Shown piece by piece: positions 49,932 to 60,040 of a DNA stretch of 64,000 nt (the stretch's first letter is position 1; each line of letters begins with the position of its first letter). The stretch is from the NCBI GenBank assembly GCA_022414725.1, contig CM039465.1:37705390-37769389 (forward strand), written 5' to 3'. This DNA is from Microglena sp. YARC. Taxonomy: Eukaryota > Chlorophyta > Chlorophyceae > Chlamydomonadales > Chlamydomonadaceae. A program made the position numbers and the translations under genes. A model generated the notes under the pieces. That model saw nothing but the letters and a program-made list of their open reading frames with translations, did not search any database and was not told the DNA's origin.

Positions 49932-51214
49932 GGACCTGGCAGCAGAGTGAATAGAAGAGCAAGGGGTGAGAGTAGTGTAGCTTGTATGGGTGTATGGGTG
50001 TAGTAGCTAGTTTGGGTGTAAGGGTGATGTTGCTTTTATGGGTGTAAGGGTGATGTTGCTTGTATGGGTGTAAGGGTGATGTTGCTCGTATGGGTGTATG
50101 GGTGGTGTTGCTTGTATGGGTGTAAGGATGATGTTGCTTGTATGGGTGTATGGGTGTTGTTGCTTGTATGGGTGTATGGGTGTAAGAGTGTATGTGTGTT
50201 GCTGCTTGTATGCGTGTTGTTGCTTGTATGGGTGTTGTTGCTTGTACGGGTGCTGTTGATTGTATGCGTGTTGCTTGTATGGGTGTTGTTGCTTGTATGA
50301 GTGTTGTTGCTTGTGTTTGTGCTATGGAAGGTGTCAGCAGTGTAGATGCTGGTGGTGGTGATCGTAAATAAATAAATGGTACGCCTAATACGAGGCGTAA
50401 GGTTGAGGGGGCCAGCCTGTTTGCTTGAACTAAGGCCAACCACCAATTGAAGGTGGTAATTGTGTAGTTGTTGAGGATGGTGTTATTGTGCAGTTAAGTT
50501 AGCCCTCAGTTAAGATTAGGGGGGTTTGGGGTTAGTGGTTGACATCTGTTGAGATTTATGTTTTTTGGTTTAGGGGGGTTGGGATACAGGGTCTAGGTGT
50601 AGCGCATGTGGGGGTTCCCCCCTAAGGTGCCATCAGTGCTGATGTTGGTGCTAGTTGATTTGTAGAAGAAGGCGTCAGTAAGCACGAAACCCTGGCCCTA
50701 ACTATGCCGTAAAACCTGGCTTCTGTCAGCTGCACTCGATTCTGGTGCCACTCTCGTTACGCGACGCCAATTTTACGAGTCGCTTGCGACGCGCCTTGGA
50801 CCTACTGACCAGGGAAATGCATAAGCTTGATTTATCTGGCAAGCCCGATCCTAAACGTTGTGAGCCGGTTTTGTCCATCGGGCGCTCAGGGGTGGGAAAC
50901 ATTTTCGGATTTCAGATGCTTGGCTGGAGCATCGGGCGTGCACGATAATAAACATGTACGGATTGCAGGATGCTTGGCTTAGGCATCGGGCGCCCTAAAA
51001 CGTTCCGGCAGTCCGAAGTCTCTGGCATAGGCATCGGGCTGGTCACCACAGAGCCCAGGCCAGTTGGCAGGTGCCCAGGTCCAAGTCACCAGGGTCCACA
51101 ACTCCAGACCGACCGACAGACAGAGCCAATCCAACCCTGAGCCACGCTAAAGGTTAGAATTTAAGAGGGTTTGGATTGTCAAGGGTACTGGAATGGTAAC
51201 GGCACCACGGCGGG
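49932..51214. other. Upstream minisatellite and gene-free sequence
   Basis: 49975-50330 is a minisatellite of GTTGCTTGTATGGGTGTA-type units; the open minus frame across it (Thr/Asn/His-rich) is accidental. 50450-50740 shows nothing clear. 50900-51040 has three spaced copies of a GGCATCGGGC motif. 51050-51200 is GC-balanced and non-coding by eye. Confidence 0.5.
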
Positions 51215-51223
51215 CTATAAAAT
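51215..51223 (+). promoter_or_regulatory. TATA-like box
   Basis: CTATAAAAT in the context CGGGCTATAAAATC, about 45 bp before the ATG of the candidate exon at 51265. A similar GGGCTATAAAATC at 61838 precedes no gene I can see, so the assignment is weak. Confidence 0.3.
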
Positions 51224-51264
51224 CTTGATCCCTTCCTAGGAACTAAACCACCTCGTTATTTAAC

Positions 51265-51592
51265 ATGAGCGGCATCAAGAAGCAGAATACGGGACGCCCA
51301 CCCAACACCGAGCGGCTTGTCCAGAGATTTGTATTCCCGCTATTTATAGCGATCGCCAGTTTCGACCCAGTTTTAGCAAAATTATCGCTGTAAAATGCTT
51401 TAAGTAGACCCAAAAAGCTATAACAGGCTAGAAAAGCCAGCTCGATAAAAGCTGTAAAAAATTCTTATCTCCATAGGTGCCTAAGTCCGAAAACGCCCTA
51501 AGTCGATACAAGAATGTGATACAGAGCCGTACGTGGCCCAAACTGCTCGGAATCGAATTCTTTCAGGCTCACATTGTTCGCGACAGTGTCAG
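51265..51592 (+). CDS. Candidate small two-exon gene start (unrecognised)
   Basis: Exon 1 (51265-51330) reads MSGIKKQNTGRPPNTERLVQ and then RF, with GTATTC as donor. A pyrimidine-rich TTCTTATCTCCATAG acceptor leads into exon 2 (51477-51592), which reads VPKSENALSRYKNVIQSRTW and then PKLLGIEFFQAHIV and ends at CAG/GTATGC. The two join in phase 0. The intron would be 146 bp. The basic, mixed composition resembles the N-terminus of a DNA-binding or transposase-like protein, but no motif is complete and no later exon was found. It could be a fragment. Confidence 0.3.
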
Positions 51593-52997
51593 GTATGCGC
51601 GCAGGTATTTTTTCGTGCGCGTTCGCATCTGGTCGCGAGCAGCCTTGTTCGGCAGGCCGGTGGCAGTACATCAGATGTGCGATAATCAGTGATACAAATC
51701 CAGATCGCGTCAGATACGAGGCCGCGCGAGCTATTCCGAAGAATGGTGCCTCGGGACGAAAGGCTTATCGAACCCCTATTACAAGGTCAAAGGCTGCGCT
51801 TCAGCCTTGGCCTCGGAATCTACTGAAATAGCTGTACATCTCAAGATTTCACCTCCCTGTGGCCTACCACACCATGGCTCAGGATTAGAGTGTGTTTTAA
51901 ATGATCTACCCCAAATCAAAAACTGAGTTCAGATGTGGATGTTTGAAGACAAATTCAAAACAAAGTTGAATTTTGTATTTATATTCAAAAAAGATTTGAG
52001 TTTTCGAAAAAAAAGAAAAAGTTGTTCTGCATACTACATCTTGAGACAGAGCAAAATCGAGGCCCAAAATGTTTCAATTGAGGCTGTGCAACTCTGACCT
52101 AGACTTAGGACACCCATGAAATGTAAATAATCAGTGTTTTGGGGGTCCATACTCAACTGTACTGCCTGTGTACTGCCTTCCAAGACCTTCCATAATAACT
52201 ACTGGTAGGGAAAGACGTTACACAACATTTGTACCCAGCGTTCTTTTCAAATGGCTTGTTTCGGTCGAGATAGGCTCCGTATCACTTCCTACTTAAAACC
52301 CGTATCGACTTAGGGAACCCCATAGTAACAAATTAGCATGTTTCACTTGACCTGGTCCCCACCATTTGAGAAAACCCAAATCCGAGTATTTGTGTGTTGA
52401 ACTGATGTGGTTGGGCAACTTATTAGCAAAAAATCTTTGTTTTGGGACTAACGGGTATAGGCTCAATCCATCCGTATCACTCAGGGTCTGACTTAGGCAC
52501 CTATGGAGATACACGCTGTCCCTGGAGGAGGCCAGAAACCAGAAAGCAGTAAAAAACAACTTTCAGATTTGACAAAAAAAAATCCCTGGGCTGGTCCTGC
52601 CAAACAATGCCCAATTTTGAGCCCTAAACATATTGGAGCCCTAAAGCTGCAGCTGCTGATGCTGTACTTGTTTGCCCAAATGAAAGGAGATACATGCAGC
52701 CCGTTTCTGGGGCTGATTCTCCAATTATCAATTAAAGAGTGCAAGCAAGAAATCAACACTGTTTTTTTCGGGGGGCCGGGGGGGCATGTCTGAATAGTTT
52801 CGCCGGACCCATGCGTCGCCATGCAGCTAAGGAATGGCGACGCGATGCACACAAAAAACGGTGGAAGATCAAGAGGCTATGCAGGAGGTTCCAAGGCCTC
52901 CAAATTTTGCTTCGTGCCGATCGATTTATTCTGGGAATGGAGCTTCATGGCAATGCTTTGAACCTTTTTTCAGGTCATTCTCAGCATCTCATTTTGA

Positions 52998-53000
<3 letters not shown>
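51593..53000. other. No supported gene
   Basis: 52512-52608 is a dispersed block also at 63600-63692 (AGGAGGCCAGAAACCA-like start, then CAACTTTCAGATTTG). The minus frame 52852-52493 and plus frame 52739-53083 overlap each other and the G run and have no family features. Confidence 0.4.

Positions 53001-53049
<49 letters not shown>
53001..53049. repeat. 49-base G run
   Basis: Uninterrupted G. The longest of the many homopolymer G/C runs in the window. Confidence 0.95.
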
Positions 53050-53052
<3 letters not shown>

Positions 53053-53339
53053 CCCTACTCAGTTTATTTTAGGCATGGGGTAGGGTTTTCCTTTTTTTAT
53101 AACCCTGGGCTATGAAGCAAAGAAAGGATGCAGGTCCAAACTACTGGGAGCGACTTGGTAGGCGGCCCGAAAGTTTGTCCCGGGGGGAGTCAGGAGGAGG
53201 GGCCGAGATTAGAGTCTCGTTGTAGCGCGGAAGGTTTGGTCAAAATAGAATCCCAGGTAGCGATCGCTACAGGTAGCAGAGGAAAAGCTCTGGCTGTAAA
53301 GGAGGCAGATCCACACTGTTTCGAGCCACATTTGTAGCG

Positions 53340-53600
53340 TTCTCGGCTACGATACCGTGGATGTATATTCGGTACGATATATCGTGCAATATCGCACAAT
53401 ACTTTGCGTAGGGTTTAGGGTTTTAGGGTTTACGTTGATATCACACGATATATATCGCACTATAATCTTGGAACCAGGACGATATCGACAACCCTTCATA
53501 CAGCTTCACAGGCATATTTATTGGTAGTTGGTCCCATCGCAAGCGAGCAGGGAGCGGCCCCTCAACCTCGCGCCTCGTCACAAGGCGCAACATTCATATG
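53340..53600. repeat. ATATCG-rich transposon-end-like sequence with telomere-like words
   Basis: CGATATATCGTGCAATATCG and related words resemble the subterminal parts of the hAT-like element at 34730-36098. 53408-53432 has GTAGGGTTTAGGG and TTAGGGTTT (short interstitial telomere-like). 53490-53505 ends in ATCGACAACCCTT. Confidence 0.45.
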
Positions 53601-53640
53601 TATATTTCAAATTGTACATGATGAACTACGTGGCTCTCAC

Positions 53641-53685
53641 CTTGATGAGATGCCCTGAGTGAGTGTGACTTCCAACAGGGAGACT
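53641..53685 (-). CDS. 45-nt tandem mini-exon, copy 3
   Basis: The last clear module of the array. After the TTCCTTAG acceptor it reads, across the phase-2 junction, RVSLLEVTLTQGISS. It is more diverged than the others and ends at a GTGAGAGCC donor. The next exon downstream was not found; the following sequence loses similarity near 53590. Confidence 0.65.
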
Positions 53686-53763
53686 CTAAGGAAGACAGAA
53701 ACTGGATGACATTGACAACCCTACATATTTCACATTATACATGATGAACTACGTGGCTCTCAC

Positions 53764-53808
53764 CTTGACGCGTTGCCCTGAGTGCGTGTCACTTTTGCCA
53801 GGGAGCCT
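53764..53808 (-). CDS. 45-nt tandem mini-exon, copy 2
   Basis: Encodes RGSLAKVTRTQGNAS across its junctions. Flanked by TTTCTGTCTTCCTTAG and GTGAGAGCC. The introns on both sides are 78 nt. Confidence 0.75.
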
Positions 53809-53886
53809 CTAAGGAAGACAGAAACTGGATGATATTGACAACCCTACATATTTCAAATTAGACATGATGAACTACGTGGCTCTCAC

Positions 53887-53931
53887 CTTGACGCGTTGCC
53901 CTGAGTGCGTGTCACTTTCGCCAGGGAGCCT
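53887..53931 (-). CDS. 45-nt tandem mini-exon, copy 1
   Basis: Encodes RGSLAKVTRTQGNAS, one unit after the homologous RGSLVKITHTQGNAS at the end of the large exon. It has the same acceptor, donor and 78-nt introns. The exon is symmetric (phase 2 to phase 2), so adding or removing it leaves the frame intact. Confidence 0.75.
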
Positions 53932-54009
53932 CTAAGGAAGACAGAAACTGGATGATATTGACAACCCTACATATTTCAAATTATACATGATGAACTACGT
54001 GGCTCTCAC

Positions 54010-54416
54010 CTTGACGCGTTGCCCTGAGTGTGTGTTATTTTCACCAGGGAGCCTCTGAGGAAGGCAGTTACAGGAGCAGCATACTGATGGGTGGCCCCAG
54101 TGCTAGCTGAGTCCTGTCTTGTAGCTACGGCAGCGTGGGGCACTCGGCTCTGAGTCACACCTGACCTCCAGGGTGGCAGCGGTTTCGGAGCCGCACCGTG
54201 GCTGTGAGCGCTCCCCCCGAGGCTCCGAGACCGAGGCTTCGCTGTTGGTCTGAGGGGTCCGTCAACAGAAGCTTGACCAAACTTTTTGATGAGGGACTTC
54301 ACCCGCGATTGATCGGGGGTGGGGGAGGCATCTGAATCGGCAGTCAGACCCCCTAGAGGGCCATTGATGCTGCTGCGATCCTTAGGAAGCCTGAGCGGGG
54401 GTACGACTGGTGGCAT
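54010..54416 (-). CDS. Last large exon of the minus-strand repeat gene
   Basis: The open frame is Pro/Ser/Arg-rich: MPPVVPPLRLPKDRSSINGP, then DQSRVKSLIKKFGQ, PTAKPRSRSLGGSAHSHG, and a final FLRGSLVKITHTQGNAS running into the GTGAGAGCC donor at 54009. If unspliced it would stop one codon later. The ATG at 54416 is probably internal, since the same frame extends a little upstream into the repeat region. No known domain; the basic Ser/Pro-rich composition suggests a disordered protein. Confidence 0.5.
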
Positions 54417-55400
54417 CCTCTTGCTGATGCTCTTGCTGTCTCCTCTAACACAGCTGCAGTTCAGTGATGGGACCGTTGAAAACTGTGGCGGCGTGGTTCC
54501 TGCCTGGGAGGAGGCACGATGGCTTCTGATCTGTTGATGCTGCTGCTACCATTGGGAAGATCGAGAGGGGGTACGACTGGTGGGGTCCTCTTGCCGATAC
54601 TCTTGCTGTCTACCTCTGGCACAGCTGCAATGACAGTGATGGGGCCGTTGACACTGTGGCGTCCTGGGTGCAGCCTGGGAGGAGGTACACTAGGTGTTGA
54701 TCTATTAGTGCTGTTGGGGTCTTTGGGAAGTCTGAGGGGGGGGACCACTGGTGGTGTCCTCCTGACAATGGTGCTCCCCAGGTGGTTTCCTTCCGACACG
54801 GCAGCAGTGACAGTGATGGGCCCATTGATACTGTGGCGGTCTGGATGCTGCTGGGAGGAAGAAACAGGCCATTGGCCATTTCGTTCTGTTCTGATCCCGG
54901 AAGCCTGAGAGGGGTATGATGGTGTATCCTTCTACCTATGTTCTTGCAGTCTTCTTCCAATACAGCAGCAGCGCTCGTGATGGGACCGCTAACACTGGGC
55001 AGTCTGGGTGCTGCTGAGAGGAGGACGTTGGTTACTGGCCTGTTCAAGGCTGCTGCTATCTTTGGAAAGCCTGAGCGGGGGTGCGACTGTGGGGTCCTCC
55101 AGCCCAATGTTATTTGGGTTCTCCGTCTGCCACAGTTGCAGCTTTCAGTGATGCGCGGCGCTGAAACTGTGGCGGCCTGGGTGCTGCCCTGAGAGGAGGC
55201 ACGTTGGTTATTGGCCTGCTGATGCTGCTGGCTATCTTTTGGAAAGCCTGTTACCGGGGTACGGCTGGTGGGGCCTTCCTGCCGATAATCTTGCTGTCTG
55301 CCTCTGGCACAGCTGCAGCATCAGTGATGGCGCCGCTGAAACTGTGGCGGCGTGGGGCTGCCTTGACCACAGGCACACTGGCGGAATCTTTCCTGCACAT
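54330..55400 (-). repeat. Coding-like repeat of about 165 bp, six or seven copies
   Basis: Minus-strand units encode VPPPR..PRRHS, GPIT..AAVPE, DSKSIGKR and TPPVVPPLRLPKD-like segments. They appear in different frames from unit to unit (54461-54799, 54610-55107, 55251-55484), so indels or unrecognised introns separate them. Each unit contains a GCAG just before CTGTG, an acceptor-like site. It is upstream of the last large exon of the same gene. Confidence 0.6.
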
Positions 55401-55484
55401 GCAAGATGAAGGAGTCGGCGAAGTTAGAATTGTGTGAAGGTACGCGTGTAGTAAACATGATATTCCAGTAGTGGACTGCATCAC

Positions 55485-55669
55485 TTTTTATATTTTTGGT
55501 TTAGGTCTATGCAGTAATATATGATATTCTAGTATGCTTCTGCATGACATGGACTGAATGGAAACGTGATGCATCCATACTTGAGTGTCTTTTGTCAGAA
55601 GATGCTACGAGAATCGCGCAATTAAATTATCATCTCACGTGGGATGATGATTTAGTTATAATTGTAGAA
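55485..55669. other. No feature recognised
   Basis: AT-rich, including AATTAAATTATCA direct repeats near 55620 and 55668. Confidence 0.4.
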
Positions 55670-55835
55670 TTAAATTATCACTGCAGCACGGATTCAGGGT
55701 CTCCGTTGGTAAAACGATCGTTTGGAGTTCTGCTCATCAATGCTTTCTCTTTTTAGCCCTTCTTGTCACGGTTGGGCAAGTCCTTGTAGCCTATTGGGCC
55801 TATCCCTGGACTGTAAGATGCACACATACATTGAG
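55670..55835 (+). repeat. SINE-like dispersed family 6, full copy
   Basis: In order: CACTGCAGCACGGATTCAGG, CGTTGGTAAAACGATCG, TTTAGCCCTTCTTGTCACGG, TTGGGCAAGTCC, CTATCCCTGGACTGTAA. Full copies are also at 58070-58230 and 63165-63300; the 3' half alone occurs at 24430, 35140, 37055, 57500, 59550, 59645 and 62855. Confidence 0.75.
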
Positions 55836-56277
55836 TGCCTGCTGTCCTATGTGCAGGTTGCTCAAAACCTTGTATTCAAACCATCTCAAACGCAGATTTT
55901 TGGGGTCACTACATTGCAAATGTAGCTTTGGCACATGAGTTTTGGATTTGGGCCCATGAAACATAGATTTGGGCTCATGATGCGCAGATTTGTGTAATAG
56001 TTGCGTCTCAATATGCAGATTTTGAAGTGCCCTCCCTCGAACAACCCTGCTTTCTGTACCCATCCACTTGTTCCCTTACCTCCTTGGGTGTGACTCCCAA
56101 TTATTATGTACCTCTGTCTTAGGGCATCGCCATCAGCTGTTGCATCAGCTTTGGGGGCGTTGATACTTTGGTGGCCCCAATGCTGCTTGGGTGAGGGTTG
56201 TACTTTCGGTCGCATCCTGCCAACATGCCAAAAGGGAGCAGAGTGTGGCAATGATTTCGGTTTTAGGTACTGCAGGG
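55836..56277. other. No supported gene
   Basis: An open minus frame (56794-55886) crosses this region, but its centre is the translated GGAGT microsatellite; the C-terminal part repeats a KICILRRNYYTNL..SPNLCFMGPNPK-like pattern that comes from local ATGCAGATTTGGG DNA repeats (55890-56020). Confidence 0.4.
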
Positions 56278-56352
56278 AGTGAAGTGGAGTGGAGTGGTGT
56301 GGAGTGGAGTGGAGTGGAGTGGAGTGGAGTGGAGTGGAGTGGAGTGGAGTGG
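56278..56352. repeat. (GGAGT)n pentanucleotide microsatellite
   Basis: About 15 units; G-rich GGGGA repeats follow at 56390-56430. Confidence 0.9.
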
Positions 56353-56552
56353 AAGTGGAGTGGTGTGGATGAGTGGAAAGAGTGGTGTGGAGGGGAGGGG
56401 GAGGGGAGGGGAGGGGGGAGGGGAGGGGCCCGAGGGGAGTGCAGCTGGTGCTTGTGTGGGTGTGGGTTTGGTTGTTGACGCCAGCTTCAGAGTTGGTATT
56501 GGTGTGGGTTGGAATGTGGGTAGGTGTCAGTGGTGCAGATGTTGGTGCTGTT

Positions 56553-56937
56553 GTTAGCGTTTTGGAAGGTATCAGCAGTGCTGGTGCTTGGGTGCTACAG
56601 TGGGCAGCGGTGGTGCAATGTTTGGGGAACAGGGGCGATTGGTAATCAGGCAGAAATTGATGTAAGAAACGGTTTGCAGCATCACGGCAGCATGCACGCT
56701 CAGTATTCTTGATGTGGCGAAAAGTCCGAGGAATCACCCCAAATCGACTCGGGTGCAAGGATTTATGGTTATGACTTCGGCATCCGCCTCGCATGGGATA
56801 GCATTCCTCACCTATTTCATGCGCGTCTGTTGCGCCTCTTCGAAAATACAGTGCGTCTGAATTTGAAATCCCGAGGCTGTTACTAGCTTAGTTAGCAGGG
56901 CGATGGATCCCTGAGCGGATAAATTTCAAGGATAGGG
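56553..56937. other. No gene; short similarity to 50320-50360
   Basis: TTTTGGAAGGTATCAGCAGTG resembles CTATGGAAGGTGTCAGCAGTG at 50326. Nothing else was recognised. Confidence 0.35.
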
Positions 56938-57081
56938 ATGAATAACGCTGAATTGGCAAGCGCAGTCATCAAGCAGAAGGAAGCTGATCACATCCTCATA
57001 ACTAGCAGTGCTATATGTGCGGGTGAGAGGGTGTTGGAAGAGTTTCGAAAACTGGGCATCGCATTGCTACAACCAGACTGA
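56938..57081 (+). CDS. Possible small ORF or exon fragment (47 codons)
   Basis: Reads MNNAELASAVIKQKEADHIL and then CAGERVLEEFRKLGIAL, a balanced, protein-like composition. Just upstream another frame reads RWIPERINFKDRDE, so this could be a frameshifted remnant of a longer gene. Not recognised; no splice signals were assigned. Confidence 0.25.
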   Translation: MNNAELASAVIKQKEADHILITSSAICAGERVLEEFRKLGIALLQPD

Positions 57082-58069
57082 GCCATCAATATAATTCATA
57101 TTTTATGCTCGATCGATCCCGTCCTCTGATAATGTGACATTAACTCGCTCGGATTGCTTGAGAGGGCTCAGGTCGGCCTCACAGATGGGGGTGGACCTGT
57201 CGTGGATTTCGTTTCAAAAACAAGTACTGCTAGCTCGACGGCAGATGACAGCTGGACCGCCATCGACAGCCCAACTAACTTAGTAAGAGCTCAACTGCTG
57301 TATTGACACTTCAACTGCCGTTGCCAGCTCGACGGCAGTGCCGGCAATGGATATGCACTCAACAGTTTCTTGCTGTCTTCCACTGAAATTGGTGAACGCG
57401 CGCATGGAGCAGACGCCCTAGACTACACCTGATGTAGTAGACTTGATCAAGTGCGTTACCTTTCACATCCCCAAGTAGTGGCCCAGGAAGTGGCCAAGTA
57501 GACTAAAGGGACTTGCCAACGTGACAGGAGGGGCTTCAACCGAAAAATAACTGACGAACGAACTCAAGCAATCGTTTTAACCGAGGCGCCTGAGCTCGTT
57601 ACAGCGAAAATTAAGTATATAATTATAATGTAAATCATCGTTCCAATGGGGTGTAATTTAATTGCGCGATTATTACGATTTTTATACATTTTATAAGATA
57701 TGTCCATCCTTCAGAGGAATCAGGATTCATGGCCAGCCACATGCTGGAGTCTTATCACCACCTCAGGTTCATATTTTCAATTTATCAATAAGCATTTTTT
57801 ACCCTCAGAATATATGTGTCTAGTAGAGATGGAATGCATTTTATCTTCTACCACTCTTCTACCAAACCCATATCACAGCACTTGCAAGTGCTACACTCAC
57901 TTCTACTAGAACGAAAGGCACTCCTACCAGATTCAACATTCAAATTGTGAGCTCGAAGACGTAGTCTTGCTATGCATTTAATAACATCCTTATTATTTGA
58001 AGTTAGTGTACGCGGAACTATAATTGCTATCACCTGACTTCATGACGATTTAATTATATTGTAGAATTA
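57082..58069. other. No gene seen
   Basis: 57230-57360 has repeated CAGCTCGACGGCA words. 57480-57540 holds a fragment of family 6. 57600-58060 is AT-rich with short frames only. Confidence 0.4.
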
Positions 58070-58230
58070 AAAGACCACTGTAGCACGAACACAGGGCCCC
58101 CGTCAGTAAACGATTGTTTGGGGTTTCCAGTCATCAGTGTTTATTTTAAGCCCTTCCTACACGCTTGAGCAAGTCCCTTTAGCCTATTTGGCCTACCCCT
58201 GGACTTTAACATACGTACGACATACACCCA
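58070..58230 (+). repeat. SINE-like dispersed family 6, full copy
   Basis: ACTGTAGCACGAACACAGGG, then AAACGATTGTTTGGGG, TTTTAAGCCCTTCCTA, GAGCAAGTCCCTTTAGCC, TTGGCCTACCCCTGGACTTT. Confidence 0.75.
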
Positions 58231-58536
58231 AGTCGGTGAAGTCGCATAAGTAATCGATTAAGTACTGTCTTTTTGGTTGCCACAAAGTTTCTTGGGGTTC
58301 ATTGCATTTAGAGATTGTCAGTTAATGTATTTTATTTCAGAGATGCCTCTGGATGCCTTAATCATTTTTCCTGGGTCTATCTTGCTCGGTGAGATCTGGT
58401 CATTTTGAAGAAGATCAGAGAAATGTTCTATGACACTAATCTCTGAATGCATCTTATAATCCACGAGACCAACATTGTTTTGTTGCTTCTCCCACGTGTA
58501 ATAAAAATAAACAATTCAATGAAGCGCTTGTTTCTC

Positions 58537-58552
58537 CCCCCCCCCCCCCCCC
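58537..58552. repeat. C run (about 16 bases)
   Basis: Homopolymer C, one of the many G/C runs in the window. Confidence 0.8.
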
Positions 58553-58714
58553 TGTTAAGCCTCCTAGCAATATAGACCAGTCTTGCACATTAACCCCATA
58601 GCAACTACACACTAGACTGCGCAGCTGTTATTGCGAAGATGGCGAGCCTCTAAAAGGCCGGAGCCATGTAGCCAAGGTTAAGGTCAAGTTCGCAGTGTGG
58701 CTACCCCAGGCTAC

Positions 58715-58742
58715 CGGGTTTAGGGTTTAGGGTTTGGGGTTC
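58715..58742 (+). repeat. Short interstitial telomere-like repeat
   Basis: GGGTTTAGGGTTTAGGGTTT followed by GGGG: three units of TTTAGGG. Its inverse occurs in short form at 61465-61485 (ACTAAACCCTAAACCCT). Confidence 0.7.
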
Positions 58743-58779
58743 GCAAAGTGTGGCTACACCCCAGACTACCGGTATAAAA

Positions 58780-58895
58780 AAATGTAAACAACGAGAAACT
58801 GTTTGTTCGCGTTTACATTTTCCTGGAAAAAAAACTACCGAATACGGCGAGCTGCCAAGTTGCTGGCAGGAGCTATGTAACCAATATCAAGTTCA
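58780..58895 (+). repeat. Dispersed family 5 copy
   Basis: TTTGTTCGCGTTTACATTTT, CCTGG, TACGGCG, AAGTTGCTGGCAGGAGCTAT, GTAACCAATATCAAGTTCAA, in the same order as 36520-36625. Confidence 0.65.
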
Positions 58896-59231
58896 AGCTG
58901 TAAAATACAAAATACAGGCAGGGTTTAATCATTCAATTATTTAGTAGGACTTCGATGCAGATCCTCCGTCGATATTGTAATTTGGGGGGAAACCAGATAT
59001 GATTAAAGTGATTATTAATATAGCCAGCTAAGTGCGCCTACTTTGCATATTGTAGGGTGGCCCTATACCATTCACCTGAATCCTCTGTGTCGCTGGTCTT
59101 TTGTGTCGGGAGACGCCACCTCTGGGGTGAAAGTCTTTCACACTAAAAAAAAGAAGCCCCTCCAATGTCCTAAGAATTATCCTGATTTTTGTAGGTCGGA
59201 AGTAGTTGGGTTGACAGTGACCGCTAACACT

Positions 59232-59300
59232 AAAGCGCAGCGGTAGGGATTCGAACCTGGCACCTTCTTCGTTCAAGGAGCTCTACAATTGAGCCATTTG
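59232..59300 (-). repeat. tRNA-headed SINE-like sequence, minus strand
   Basis: The minus strand reads AATGGCTCAATTGTAGAGC, then GAACGAAGAAGGTGCC and GGTTCGAATCCC. A and B boxes are intact. The anticodon arm lacks one base, so it is probably not a working tRNA. It is homologous to 36836-36892. Confidence 0.55.
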
Positions 59301-59309
59301 TTAAAACGG

Positions 59310-60040
59310 GGAGGCCTATTTAGGCAAACCAAACACAACCTAGTGCACCTTAAAGCTGGTACAACCAGCTGCCCAGAAGTGCTGAAATATTTGGGTCTAG
59401 CATACTGGCTGAATCAGGGAGTTGACTAGCAAGCTGCTGGAGAGAAAGCCGAAGTAAAGATCTGCTTAAGCCAACGCCTGACCCAGGTCTAAGGACAGTC
59501 AACAGGCTCAGCCCTCCTGGAAATCTAGAGTTTGATCTTGACTGTCTGAGGTCGGGCAGTCCCTTTATACAAAGTGGCTACACCTGAGTGTAAACACTTA
59601 AAACATACTCAATCCCTCCTGAAAATCTAGAATTGCATCTTGATTGTTCGAGTTGGTAGTCCTTCAAACAAAGTGGCTACTGCTGGACTTCAACATACAT
59701 GCAGCAGACTTGGCAGAGCATGTAGTCACACAGGGTATAAATGACGCGTGCTATTGCGCGCCAAGCGCGCAAGGTTTTGGAGCCCGAACTGCGCGATTGA
59801 TCACAAATTTTCTAACCCACTCTGGGCGCAGTGCGCAGATTTTCATTTTCAGTTGCGTCAAAAGCGCAATCCAACAGACAACAATGAGTACACTGAGATA
59901 GACCGAAGATATATATTTTTTTCAGCTATGGCAGCAGCTTCTAACAGTCCCTCCTGACAAATAGATCAGCCTAGCTTAAGCAACCTTCTGCCTGGAAATA
60001 GCCTAGGGAGCTGCCTAGAAGCTGCCGAGAAAAGCCATAC
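59310..60040. other. Dispersed family 3, family 6 and GCGC-rich pieces
   Basis: 59310-59460 and 59920-60040 are family 3. 59545-59600 and 59640-59700 are family 6 fragments. 59731-59880 starts CAGGGTATAAATGACGCG and is GCGC-dense like the hAT MITE at 10088, but no matching right end or duplication was found. Confidence 0.5.

Noticed and set aside
55886..56794. 302-codon minus frame as a gene
   Set aside because: Its centre is the translated GGAGT microsatellite and its end is local DNA repeats; no family features.
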